A DNA stretch of 10,000 bases from Chromera velia (lineage: Eukaryota; Sar; Chromeraceae). The DNA lies in assembly GCA_018398765.1 (NCBI GenBank), contig JAHBMJ010000086.1, forward strand, positions 1-10,000, in the 5' to 3' direction. A program made the translations under genes and the position numbers. The notes under the pieces were generated by a model that was not told the DNA's origin, did no database searches, and saw nothing but the letters and a program-made list of their open reading frames with translations. Numbering within the stretch: the stretch's first letter is position 1; each line of letters begins with the position of its first letter. Of the stretch, positions 1-7,288 are shown in pieces.

Positions 1-6
1 TTTATT
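1..6 (-). promoter_or_regulatory. Possible poly(A) signal AATAAA of the LINE
   Basis: The plus strand begins TTTATT, which is AATAAA on the minus strand. It lies about 110 bases downstream of the TAG at 115 that ends the LINE frame, a sensible place for a 3' end signal. The true 3' end and any A tail lie outside the window. Confidence 0.45.
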
Positions 7-513
7 GCCCTTTTACCAGACCTGCATCATACAACGGGAGGGGGCTTCATTCTCGCAACTCTAAACACCCTGCATCTAGAAGATGCTTTCTAAATCGCTG
101 ATATCGTTTCCCTTCTATAGGAGGAGTGCGACAACTGCAACAGAGACTCTCAGGCAGTAGAGGCAAACAGGAAGACCGGTGGAGAGGGAGGATGGGAGAT
201 ATACGTGGGAGATGGAAAAAGAACATTCAAAAGGTGAGACAGGAAGAGAGGTAAGTAACCACCATATGCATCGAATCGCAGGCCTTACGATGGAGGGCGC
301 AGACAGATGTTTTGCAAGAGTCGCAGGGCCGGTATGGGTGAGTGTCTGAATGCCAGGGTGACCTTCATTCGTGCCAACAATTCGCTTTGCGTGGCGTGTT
401 TTAGAGGGGTGGAGTCTTTCGATAGCAACCACTCTTTCTTGGGCTCTATCTAATTTGGCTTCAATTTCGGTTACAATTGCATTCAAAGCCTTTCGATCTG
501 CTCTTGTTTCTGT

Positions 514-567
514 GCATTCAGTCAGTCGGTGCAGTAGATCGTCTGCTTTGCCCCTGCATGCAGGGCA
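514..567 (-). other. C-terminal CCHC zinc finger of the LINE
   Basis: The translated stretch C-P-A-C-x8-H-x4-C has the C-x2-C-x(n)-H-x4-C arrangement found downstream of RT in many LINEs, where it is thought to bind nucleic acid. Cysteines are at 565-567, 556-558 and 514-516; the histidine is at 529-531. It lies in the same frame as the RT, about 1 kb beyond YADD, which is a normal distance for R1/Jockey/Tad-like elements. Confidence 0.85.
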
Positions 568-1399
568 AACCGCGCCTTCCATCCCTCTGTACGGTATATA
601 GGGGCGACCACTAAGCAACATATACAGCAAGGCTGAAAAAAGGCCTGAGGACCAGATCGCAGTGCGAGGGAGGGAAACGAAACGGGGGGACAAAGGGGAT
701 GAAGGAAAAGTAGAGGAAAGGAAGAGGAGAGACAAACGTTGGGCAGTAGGATAAGACGTTTGGAATACATTCGGTCTGACGCCTCTGCCAAACTGCAAAA
801 CCGCCCCCCGTGAAGCGGCCCTTTCTAGATAACCATCAATCCATTCATCAACTTTCCGGTTGATCACTGCTCTTAAGAGAAGGAGACGGGCAACCTTGGT
901 GGCTTTCTTTCTTCTTCTGATGGTTGGATTAACAGTCACAAATTCTTCCAATCCGGTCGACCCAATCAATTTTTGTGCGTGCATCATAGGGGAAGGACAA
1001 TCACCATTCATTAAAGCTGACCAGGCACCCGCGGGCATCTTGAGGTCAATATGTTTTAAGTTAGTCAAATACCCAGCAAGTCTCATCGACATATGCACAC
1101 ATGCAGAAAGTAGACCGACAGCACACAGAGTAGGTACACGGAAAGAGGAGAGAGACAGATTCAAAGCCCAACGGACAAAGCACAATTGAAGGACATCTAA
1201 TGCATCTATGTCTGACTTGCGGACAGGCAGACAGTCAAACGCGTATAGAGCAACAGGCAACTAGAAAGCGCATAAACATAAAATTTTTGCTGCGGGGGGC
1301 AGGCGACCTAAAGAGAGTGCTACGCTCTTTGCATGACCCATCCGTCTACTCGCTATGCTAAGCCTCTCTTCTATTACCTCCCTTAAGTCTCCCCCTTTG

Positions 1400-2310
1400 A
1401 ACAAAAGAACACCCAGATACTTATACGACCCCACTCTCTCGACTTCTTTTCCCCCAAACATAAGCCTGCCTTCAATTGCAGGGTAAGAGTCGGACAGACG
1501 CATGATTTTCGTCTTTTTTAAATTAACAATGAGCCCCCTCTCTTCACAGAAAGAATTCAATTCATTTAAGCTGACTTGCAGGTCATACACGCTCTTAGCA
1601 ATGAGGACAAGGTCATCGGCATAACCAAGGCTATCGCACTCAACCCCACCGAGCAGAACCTCTGCACGACCGGAAGTCTTTACTCTTTCATGCAGATCAT
1701 TGATAAAAATCAAGAAGAGAAGAGGGGAGAGAGGATCCCCTTGTTTCACCCCTTTCTCTTCCTTGAACATAAAAGGGCTGCCAGTAATGCTTCCGTACAT
1801 ATTTGTATACATTGTCCAAATTATTTTAACATCAACTGCACTCACCCTTTACTTCAGCAAAACTTCAAACAAAACATCCCTGGGCAGGGAGTCAAAGGCT
1901 TTGTTGAAGTCTACAAAGCATGCTAACAAGGGCTTCTTTCGTTTCTTTGCCTTTTGCATCAGCGCAGTAAGTGCTCCAATGGCTTCTCTTGTTCCTACCC
2001 CTTACTAAAAACCTAACTGCCTATGATCAATCTTCACTTGCAATGTAAGACGGGCAGAGAGGAGTAAAGAAAAGAGTTTTGGTAAGAGTAAGACAACATG
2101 AATCGGACGCCATTCACTAGAGTCGGGGGAAGGAGGCCCCTTTAAAACCGGACAGATTTTAATTATATTCCATTCATCTCGCCAAGCGGATGTCAAGTGA
2201 ATTAAGTTCAAATACTAGATAAATAACAAAGCACGAGAAAGAGACGAATATTGAAAGTAGAGAGAGAGATGGTTGGGGGCGAGTCTGGACAACCCTGCAG
2301 CCTTTTCTTC
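1400..2310 (-). other. Reverse transcriptase domain of the LINE
   Basis: The RT palm and fingers are recognisable. KAAGLSRL (2281-2304) sits at the usual K-A-x-G-P-D-G-I position but has lost the Asp. The W-x-x-I-x-P-V-x-K-G and WRPI fingers motifs follow near 2100-2180. GF then two stops then GVGT (about 1990-2013) occupies the usual GF-R-x-G-x-x-T box. Motif A is VDFNKAFDS (1888-1914), motif B is KQGDPLSPLLF (about 1714-1746), motif C is YADD (1612-1623), motif D is GLIVNLKKTKIM, and motif E is YKYLGVLL (1402-1425). The motif A Asp and both motif C Asp residues are present. Stops are TAG 2215, TAG 2005, TAA 2002 and TAA 1849. Confidence 0.96.
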
Positions 2311-3329
2311 CTTTGTGGATCGGAGGACTTTCCTTATTTCTTCTATACAAAAATAAGGGCGAGATGGAGGGATTGGTGAGGGCAAAGGGGGAGAGTGAAT
2401 GCCAGAGAGAACCTGATAAGAGTGGGTATGCAGTTGCAAAAAAACGCCAGGGTGCAAAGAAGAGTTAAAAACGGGTGGGGTTGGCTGCGAAGGAGGGAAA
2501 GGGGGAGCACTTTCTTGTGCAGATTCCCTGCCAGAGGGAGAGTCAGCGAAGATGGAAGCCCAGTGATAGGAAAAGTCCTTTACTGAAGGCTGGGAACCAG
2601 GAGGAGCTTTCTCTTTATTGCTTCTTTGCAGCTTTCTTCTCAATAACCAGACCTTTGAAGGGTTAGAGGACAACTCGAGTGCAACCTTTTCTGCACAGAG
2701 CTTTTCGTACGCCTTTCTTTTCCTGTTGTGCAATTGCTGACATCTGCGGGCCTGCCTCTCAATTGTCTGTCTTGAGGCAACCACGTTTGCTCTGCTGCTC
2801 CCACTTTTCCTCTCATTCTCACATGATTGCACAAGTTTGTTCAACGCCTTCCTTGCTTCCCTCCAAAGTGTCGCTGCTTCCTTACATTCATTATCAAACC
2901 ATTCGGCCTTTTTCTTTTGTCTCACTTTTTCCCTGCCCTGTTGACCATCCAAATCCTTCTGCTTGATTTCTTTTGTCGGGCCGGCCAACGTGGTTTCCTA
3001 TTCTTTCAGCAGTAACTTTTCCCGTTCACAGAAAGACAAGGGCACCGGTTGCTCACATGAGTTGGGAGCAGACAGTGGGGGGGGGGGAGCGGATGGAAAA
3101 GAAGAGAGATCAATGTTTTCAGCTTTGCAAGCCATTTTCACAAGTCCAGGCCATAGCTGTTCAGCCACTTGACCAGCTGCTGCAGCCGAGGGGAGAAGCT
3201 CCTCGTCTGAGACAGGAGTGGATCTGATGGAGCGATGAAGGGGGGGGATAGGTAAAAGGGAGTTCTCTTTACTGTCTGGCTGTTGAGAGGGAATGAAAGG
3301 GGCAGCAATAAGGGACAAAGAAAGTGACA

Positions 3330-4230
3330 CAGCTGCATGGTCGAGCTTAGACAGTTCTACTGGCTGTTTCACATCGAGGTGAGTACAAGCACGGAGGAGG
3401 GGGGGATCAATAAGAAAAAAGTCAATCAGAGTGTGACCTCTACCTTTCCAGAGGAAGGTGCAGTCATGTGAAAAAGAGCGTGCTTCCCCACTCTAAACGG
3501 GGGCAGAACCATCAATGCAGAGACCATTTAAAGGGAGAAGATTCGTTAGTTTATAGAGTTTTAAAAGAGAGCGGCCCTGCTGATCAACTTTTCGGTTGCA
3601 AGACAAAGCATGGATTACTCCCAATTTATTCTCTTCCTGAATGATTCCGTTCTCATCTTGTATCCCCCTATCCCAAGTAATTCCTTTTGACAGCTCATCG
3701 GAGATGTGAGCATTGAAATCACCAGTCACAATTCTCCTTTCCCCTAGAGGAACTTCCAACAATGCATCTGTCAGGCGCTCCCAGTGGCTCGGATCCCCGC
3801 CTGCCTCCCCTCTCCCAGTAGTCTAAGACTGTCCGTGTAGCACATATACTCCAAACACATGCAGAATAGAGGACTTACTATGTGCATCGAATCTACCAAT
3901 ATGCAATGACGCACGCAGCATGGATGGGCTGACCAGTTCGATCTCAGGCCTTAGTCGGCCTTTCAATGACTTTTGAATTAGGATAGCGACCCTCCCGGTA
4001 TCTTTGTCCTGTTCTAATGCTTCCTTCCTGCCTCTACCACTTCCTCCTCCCCCAAGGTGCTGTCTAACCCATTCTCGGTGGGAGAAATTCTTGCCTGAGT
4101 GAAGAGGGTATTCAAGAGGGCGCGTGGGGGACCGTGTTTCCATCAAAATTACCACATCAAACTTCTCAAGCCAGGCAAACAGACTGCTATCACTCTCTAT
4201 GCTATCTAAGAGACCTTTCACGTTGAGCGT
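3330..4230 (-). other. APE-type endonuclease domain of the LINE
   Basis: The domain belongs to the exonuclease-endonuclease-phosphatase fold and would nick the target DNA. Visible motifs in order are LNVKGL (4210-4227, the N-terminal Asn motif), the acidic METR motif (Glu at 4138-4140), GVYVLHG near 3850 where many relatives have Y-x-P-P, GDFNAH (3706-3723) and LDHAAVSL with Asp-His at 3337-3342. The last motif is normally SDH; here the Ser is Leu. Two in-frame TAGs (3823 and 3493) interrupt it, and homology resumes in the same frame after each. A Gly/Arg-rich insert (HLGGGGSGRGRKE) lies near 4040. Confidence 0.9.
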
Positions 4231-4333
4231 GGCAATTCTGAGCCCCGCTATTGATCTTACACAAATCAATTCTTTCAATGCAACACTCCCACTGGCTAGG
4301 CAAGCTGAAGCAGAAGCAGATGCAGGTGCCAAT

Positions 4334-4403
4334 GAAGAAGAAAAAGAAGAAGAAGAAGAAAAAGAAGAAGAAGAAGAAGAAGAAGAAGACGAAGACGAAG
4401 AAA
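4334..4403. repeat. GAA/TTC microsatellite in the LINE
   Basis: This is a GAA-dominated tract with a few AAA and GAC variants. In the minus frame it encodes Ser (TCT/TCG) with two Phe, placed between the basic tail after the Cys-rich domain and the endonuclease. Confidence 0.95.
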
Positions 4404-4515
4404 GACCTTGTCCTTTTCCCTTCTTTCTCTACCCTTTTTTTGTTACCTTCCCCCGTTTAATCTTTCCATTGTTTCCCTCACGGCTCATGCTCTTTATCGG
4501 GGACTCAAGGGGCCG

Positions 4516-5001
4516 CCAGCCATGTGGGTTTCGATATTTGTCTCCTTTTGGGCACCCCACACAGGGAGTACTATTCTTTATATACTTGCAGCCAGCACAA
4601 GTATTGGAGCTATGACACCGGCATACATATCTGGTAGACGGTTGGACGGAGGAGATGGGGGAAACAGTCTGGGGGGACTGTCACAGAGCCGAAGGGTCGC
4701 GGTTTTTACATCTGTCTTTGTCCACATAGCAGTTAGTACAGTGGGTTCCGTTTAAGGTACACTTACAGTTTTTTCCACAAACCCCCCCCCCCGATGGTCT
4801 ACACTCGCAACATCGTACTTCCTTACAGTTCGGGCATAGGGCGCCCAGTGGGCAGTGGGTACAGCGTTTTCCCGCTGCCGCACATGGATACTCATACTTT
4901 CTCTTCCCCCTCTATCTCTTTGGGCATTGCAGGCAGTTGCAACACGCTTTCTCGGCTTGACAGGGCTCTTCTTTCTCTCTACGTTTCAGTGCTTTGGGGC
5001 A
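4516..5001 (-). other. Cys-rich domain (26 Cys in 162 codons), CXC-like core
   Basis: Read in the element's frame, this stretch has three Cys clusters of 6, 14 and 6 residues, separated by single stops at 4912 (TAG) and 4681 (TGA). Recurrent spacings are C-x5or6-C-x2-C and C-x-C-x5or6-C-x2-C. The core at about 4759-4827 reads C-x4-C-C-E-C-x7-C-x3-C-x-C, close to the tesmin/TSO1 CXC pattern (C-x4-Y-C-x-C-F-x(n)-C-x3-C-x-C) but with Cys in the Tyr position and no Phe. CXC domains bind zinc and DNA, so nucleic-acid binding is a fair inference. Alternatives are a run of unrelated zinc ribbons or an unclassified Cys-rich gag-like domain. Confidence 0.6.
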
Positions 5002-5006
5002 TGATA

Positions 5007-5029
5007 AGGAGGAGGAGGAGGAAGAGGAA

Positions 5030-5076
<47 letters not shown>

Positions 5077-5250
5077 AGAAGAAGAAGAAAAAGAAGAAGA
5101 AGAAAAAGAAGAAGAAGAAGAAGAAAAAGAAGAAGAAGAAGAAGAAGAAGAAGAAGAGGAAGACGAAGAGGAGGAGGAAGAAGAAGAAGAAGAGGAAGAG
5201 GGAGAAGAAGAAGAAGAAGAAGAAGAGGAGGAAAAAAAAGAAAAAGAAGG
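5007..5250. repeat. Long GAA/GGA (TTC/TCC) microsatellite
   Basis: About 240 bases are almost pure purine on the plus strand, mostly GAA with GGA, AAA and GAC variants. In the LINE frame the run is mainly TCT and TCC, which gives poly-Ser. Long plus-strand poly-Glu and poly-Lys readings are by-products of the repeat. Confidence 0.97.
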
Positions 5251-5330
5251 GTCCACCCGGTGACCTGGTCTCCCCCCCCCCCCCTTCTCTGTCCGTTCCC
5301 ACCCACGTTCCTTCCCACACCAGGTCCGGG

Positions 5331-5524
5331 GGAAGAGGAAGAAGAGAAGAGAGCAGGAGAAGAAGAAGAAGATAAAGAAGAAAAAGAAGAAGAAGAAGAA
5401 GAAGAAGAAGAAAAGGAAGAAGAAGAAGAAGAAGAAGAAGAAGAAGAAGAAGAAGAGGAAGAAAAAGAAGAAGAAGAAGAAGAAAAAGAACTTTTTTCAA
5501 GAAGAAGAAGAAGAAGAAGAAGAA
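5331..5524. repeat. Second long GAA/TTC microsatellite
   Basis: This is a GAA-rich tract of about 190 bases, split by a cttttttc run at 5491-5498. The flanking island (5251-5330) contains a run of 13 C at 5272-5284. In the strict LINE frame this block reads mostly Phe (TTC) rather than Ser, meaning the repeat is one phase off from its neighbours. Confidence 0.97.
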
Positions 5525-5603
5525 AGGGAAGGCAAAGCGTTCCTCTTGCTCCTTTGCTTTCTTTGCTCTTCATTCTGATGGGTCAGTGCTTTGGGGCGTG
5601 ATA

Positions 5604-5669
5604 CGGAGGAGGAGGAAGAGGAAGAGGAAGAAGAAGAAGAGGCCAAAAGAGAAGAAGAGGAAAAAGAGC
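5604..5669. repeat. GGA/GAA-rich tract
   Basis: This shorter purine tract encodes Ser in the LINE frame, between the RTNDRHMEQ repeat and the PKAL duplication. Confidence 0.85.
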
Positions 5670-5768
5670 CACTGGAAAAGCCGCCTCCCTTACTCCCCTG
5701 CTCCATGTGTCTGTCGTTTGTTCTGCTTTCACCCTTCTCTTTCATGGCATTTCCATTGGACGCCCCAG

Positions 5769-5862
5769 GAGAAGAAGGCTTCCTGAAAGACGAAGGAGAA
5801 GGGGAGGAAGGAGACAAGGAAAAAGAAGAAGCAAAAGAAGAAGGAGAAATAGAAAGGCAGCC
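5769..5862. repeat. Impure GAA/AGG purine tract
   Basis: This purine-rich plus-strand stretch of GAA and AGG triplets encodes an impure Ser/Pro/Phe run on the minus strand between two TND-type repeats. Confidence 0.8.
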
Positions 5863-6043
5863 ACCTTCCTCACTCCCTTGCTTCCCGTGTCCGTCGTTCG
5901 TTCCGTTCACACCTTTGGCGATTCCATCGGGCCTCCTGCTCACTGCATCTGTCCCTTATTCAATTTTCACCTGTTTTCTATGTCTGTCACTCATTTTGTT
6001 TTCCTCTTTGTCCAGCAAAGCGCTTCCAACGAACCTTCTAGGA

Positions 6044-6139
6044 GAGGAATGAGAAAAAGAAAAGGGAGGAGAAGAAGAAGTAGAAAGGCAAGGAGAAGAA
6101 GAAGAAGAAGAAGAAGCAGAAAAAGAAGAGAAAGAACCG
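6044..6139. repeat. Impure GAA/AGG purine tract
   Basis: This is a similar purine tract, including about eight consecutive AGA triplets near 6092-6115. It encodes Ser runs following the GTNDKYGKQ motif on the minus strand. Confidence 0.85.
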
Positions 6140-6907
6140 ACTTCCCAAAACTCTTGCTTTCCGTATTTGTCGTTCGTTCCCACCTCACATTTGTCTTCTT
6201 AGGAAGGGGAAGTGGAGAGAGAAGGAAAAGGGTAAGACGTTTGCGTGGGAGATGCCTCAGTGGGTGGCGAAGATTCCTCCTTTACGGACTTGGAGCAGAA
6301 CAATTTGTACAGCATTTTCACTCGAGACGGAACCGAACAAAGTGGTGTGAAACGGACAGACGTTGGATACTTGAGAGTGCGAAGAGGGCTAGAGGCAGGC
6401 TGATAACCAAAGATAGCGGGTGGAACTATTGGCGGAGGGCAGGAAAGGAAGTGGTGCAACGGATGTCAAGAATATCGAGCTTCATGATTGAACATAACAG
6501 ATGGGACAGGAGGAGTGCAGCGATTTGTGGTCAAAGCAGAATAACTTGGGGCGAAAGAAATAGGGAAAAAGATCGGAGGGACTGGAAGAGGTTCAGGTGG
6601 AGGAGGTGGCATTGGAGGAGAATGAGGAGGAAGATCTTGAGAGGAGGGAGTCGCAGGAAGGGAAGAGATAGGAGGGGGGCAGCGAGGCATAACCGGGGAG
6701 AGCTGCATGTATGGAGGAGAATAGATGCACATAGAGGAGAAAAACAAATTTGACGGCCTTGGTGAAAGGGGGCCTTGGGCCTCCAAGGAGTTAGGGGTGG
6801 AATGGGGGGGAAGAAAGGAAACAGAGGTTGTCAGGTTTTCATACTGTACACCGTCCGTTTGTTCAATCTTCGTCTCCCCCTTACTCTTTACGTCTCATCA
6901 TCATTCT

Positions 6908-6925
6908 TTTAATAAATTTATTAAA
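6908..6925. promoter_or_regulatory. 18-bp perfect palindrome carrying AATAAA on both strands
   Basis: TTTAATAAATTTATTAAA is its own reverse complement. It places AATAAA at 6911-6916 on the plus strand and at 6917-6922 on the minus strand. It could act as a two-way poly(A) signal or be a chance AT-rich palindrome. Confidence 0.4.
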
Positions 6926-7097
6926 CATAATTTTTAGACTAGTTTTTAGAGTCCTTTGTTGCATGATTATACATTTAGATAATTTGGTAGGTCTTGCTTA
7001 GGTCTTACAATGGATTCTTCAAGTTATAGAAACTCCGAGTCACTAACCCTCAGTTATCGTTAATCGTTTGATGACAAACAATTAAACAAGAATCAAA

Positions 7098-7157
7098 AAT
7101 AAACCTGAAAATAAACTGATGAATGAACCTCAGAATGGACCATGGAATAAACAGACT
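7098..7157. repeat. Degenerate 12-bp tandem repeat, five units
   Basis: Five consecutive 12-base units all begin with AAT: AATAAACCTGAA, AATAAACTGATG, AATGAACCTCAG, AATGGACCATGG and AATAAACAGACT. The approximate consensus is AATRAACCTGAN, with no length variation between units. Confidence 0.65.
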
Positions 7158-7288
7158 GAACCTGTTTTTGAGTCTGTGGCAAGATCAATTAATGTGGCGA
7201 CACCTCAGTGCCACCGTGCTACGCTTAGAAATCTATAGTTAGAAATGAAGCCAGTTTGAAGCTGTCTGAAGGTTAGAGCGTTATTTAG

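Larger units (their letters stand above)
115..4428 (-). pseudogene. LINE ORF2: endonuclease / reverse transcriptase polyprotein, interrupted by stops
   Basis: This part encodes the enzymes that nick target DNA and copy the element's RNA at the nick (target-primed reverse transcription). About 1437 codons are open except for stops TAG 3823, 3493, 2998, 2215, 2005 and 1261 and TAA 2002 and 1849. It ends at TAG 115. Domains in order are APE endonuclease (about 4230-3330), a basic linker with WFDNECKEAATLWREARK near 2900, RT (about 2310-1400), the thumb and C-terminal region, and a CCHC finger (567-514). The last ~50 residues are unusually hydrophobic. No ATG lies in frame between the TAG at 4429 and the first endonuclease motif (LNVKGL, 4210-4227), so this part probably was not a separately initiated ORF. 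The RT and endonuclease catalytic motifs that I can see are mostly intact, so decay looks recent, unless the stops are read through or reassigned. Confidence 0.9.
4986..5603 (-). repeat. Direct duplication of a 21-bp segment (4986-5006 and 5583-5603)
   Basis: The sequence beginning tcagtgctttggggc occurs at 4986-5006 and 5583-5603 with one mismatch in 21. Both copies are followed by GGAGGA-rich DNA. The offset is 597 bases (199 codons), so both copies read PKAL in the minus frame. The left copy leads into the Cys-rich domain and the right copy into a basic segment, suggesting the Ser-rich module was duplicated in frame. Confidence 0.75.
5690..6183 (-). repeat. Degenerate ~60-codon repeats with a [GR]TND-x-H/Y-x-K/E-Q motif
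   Basis: In the element's frame a short motif recurs: GTNDKYGKQ (from 6180), KMSDRHRKQ (from 5997), GTNDGHGKQG (from 5904) and RTNDRHMEQG (from 5724). Each is followed or preceded by a Ser/Pro-rich run. Spacings are 183, 93 and 180 bases, all multiples of three. The DNA copies at 6151-6180 and 5878-5904 are nearly identical. A further weak copy may lie around 5580 (HQNEEQRKQR). The in-phase spacing suggests that the repeats grew as coding units. Confidence 0.6.
1..6894 (-). mobile_element. Non-LTR retrotransposon (LINE), degenerate, APE-endonuclease type
   Basis: This is a LINE read leftwards. From 6894 to 115 one minus-strand frame encodes, in order, a Pro-rich region, a Ser-rich repeat region, a Cys-rich domain, an APE-type endonuclease, a linker, a reverse transcriptase and a C-terminal CCHC finger. 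The endonuclease-RT-CCHC order without a visible RNase H fits the Jockey/R1/I/Tad range of LINEs; I cannot place the clade. In-frame stops lie at 6466, 6199, 5956, 5497, 4912, 4681, 4429, 3823, 3493, 2998, 2215, 2005, 2002, 1849 and 1261 (lowest coordinate of each codon). About 106 would be expected by chance in 2259 codons, so the frame was clearly coding. The 5' boundary is set only by three TGA triplets at 6895-6903. The 3' boundary is near or beyond position 1. Target-site duplications could not be seen. Confidence 0.93.
4432..6894 (-). pseudogene. LINE ORF1-like region: Pro-rich, Ser-rich and Cys-rich segments, interrupted by stops
   Basis: This is in the same frame as ORF2 and directly upstream of it. 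LINE first ORFs usually encode an RNA-binding packaging protein, and I infer that role here without a family match. A possible start is the ATG near 6733 (MCIYSPPYMQ). The N-terminal segment (about 6733-6470) is rich in proline, with PPHSPPMPPPPPEPLP near 6600. A Ser-rich segment (6190-5000) is built of degenerate repeats and microsatellite-encoded Ser runs. A Cys-rich domain follows (5001-4516), then a basic tail (KIKRGKVTKKG) before TAG 4429. In-frame stops are TGA 6466, TAA 6199, TAA 5956, TGA 5497, TAG 4912 and TGA 4681. No classical LINE-1 RRM or gag CCHC knuckle is visible. The coding claim rests on frame continuity and on in-phase repeat spacing, so it is weaker than for ORF2. Confidence 0.65.
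6895..7288. other. AT-rich spacer without recognisable genes
   Basis: Composition turns visibly AT-rich right after the end of the LINE frame at 6894. I see no convincing coding stretch. It contains an 18-bp palindrome and a short tandem repeat, listed separately. It could be the 5' untranslated region of the element or flanking host DNA. Confidence 0.6.

Noticed and set aside
2395-3227. Several short plus-strand open frames opposite the LINE linker
   Set aside because: They are antisense to a clearly recognisable LINE coding frame and show no domain.
4794-5601. Plus-strand poly-Glu/poly-Lys open frames and minus-strand poly-Leu/poly-Phe frames
   Set aside because: They arise from the GAA/TTC repeat, which is stop-free in most frames. 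Only the Ser-phase minus frame connects to recognisable coding sequence.
5707-6753. 348-codon Arg-rich open frame on the plus strand
   Set aside because: It is a by-product of purine-rich DNA (AGA/AGG codons) antisense to the LINE frame, with no domain and no complexity beyond Arg runs.
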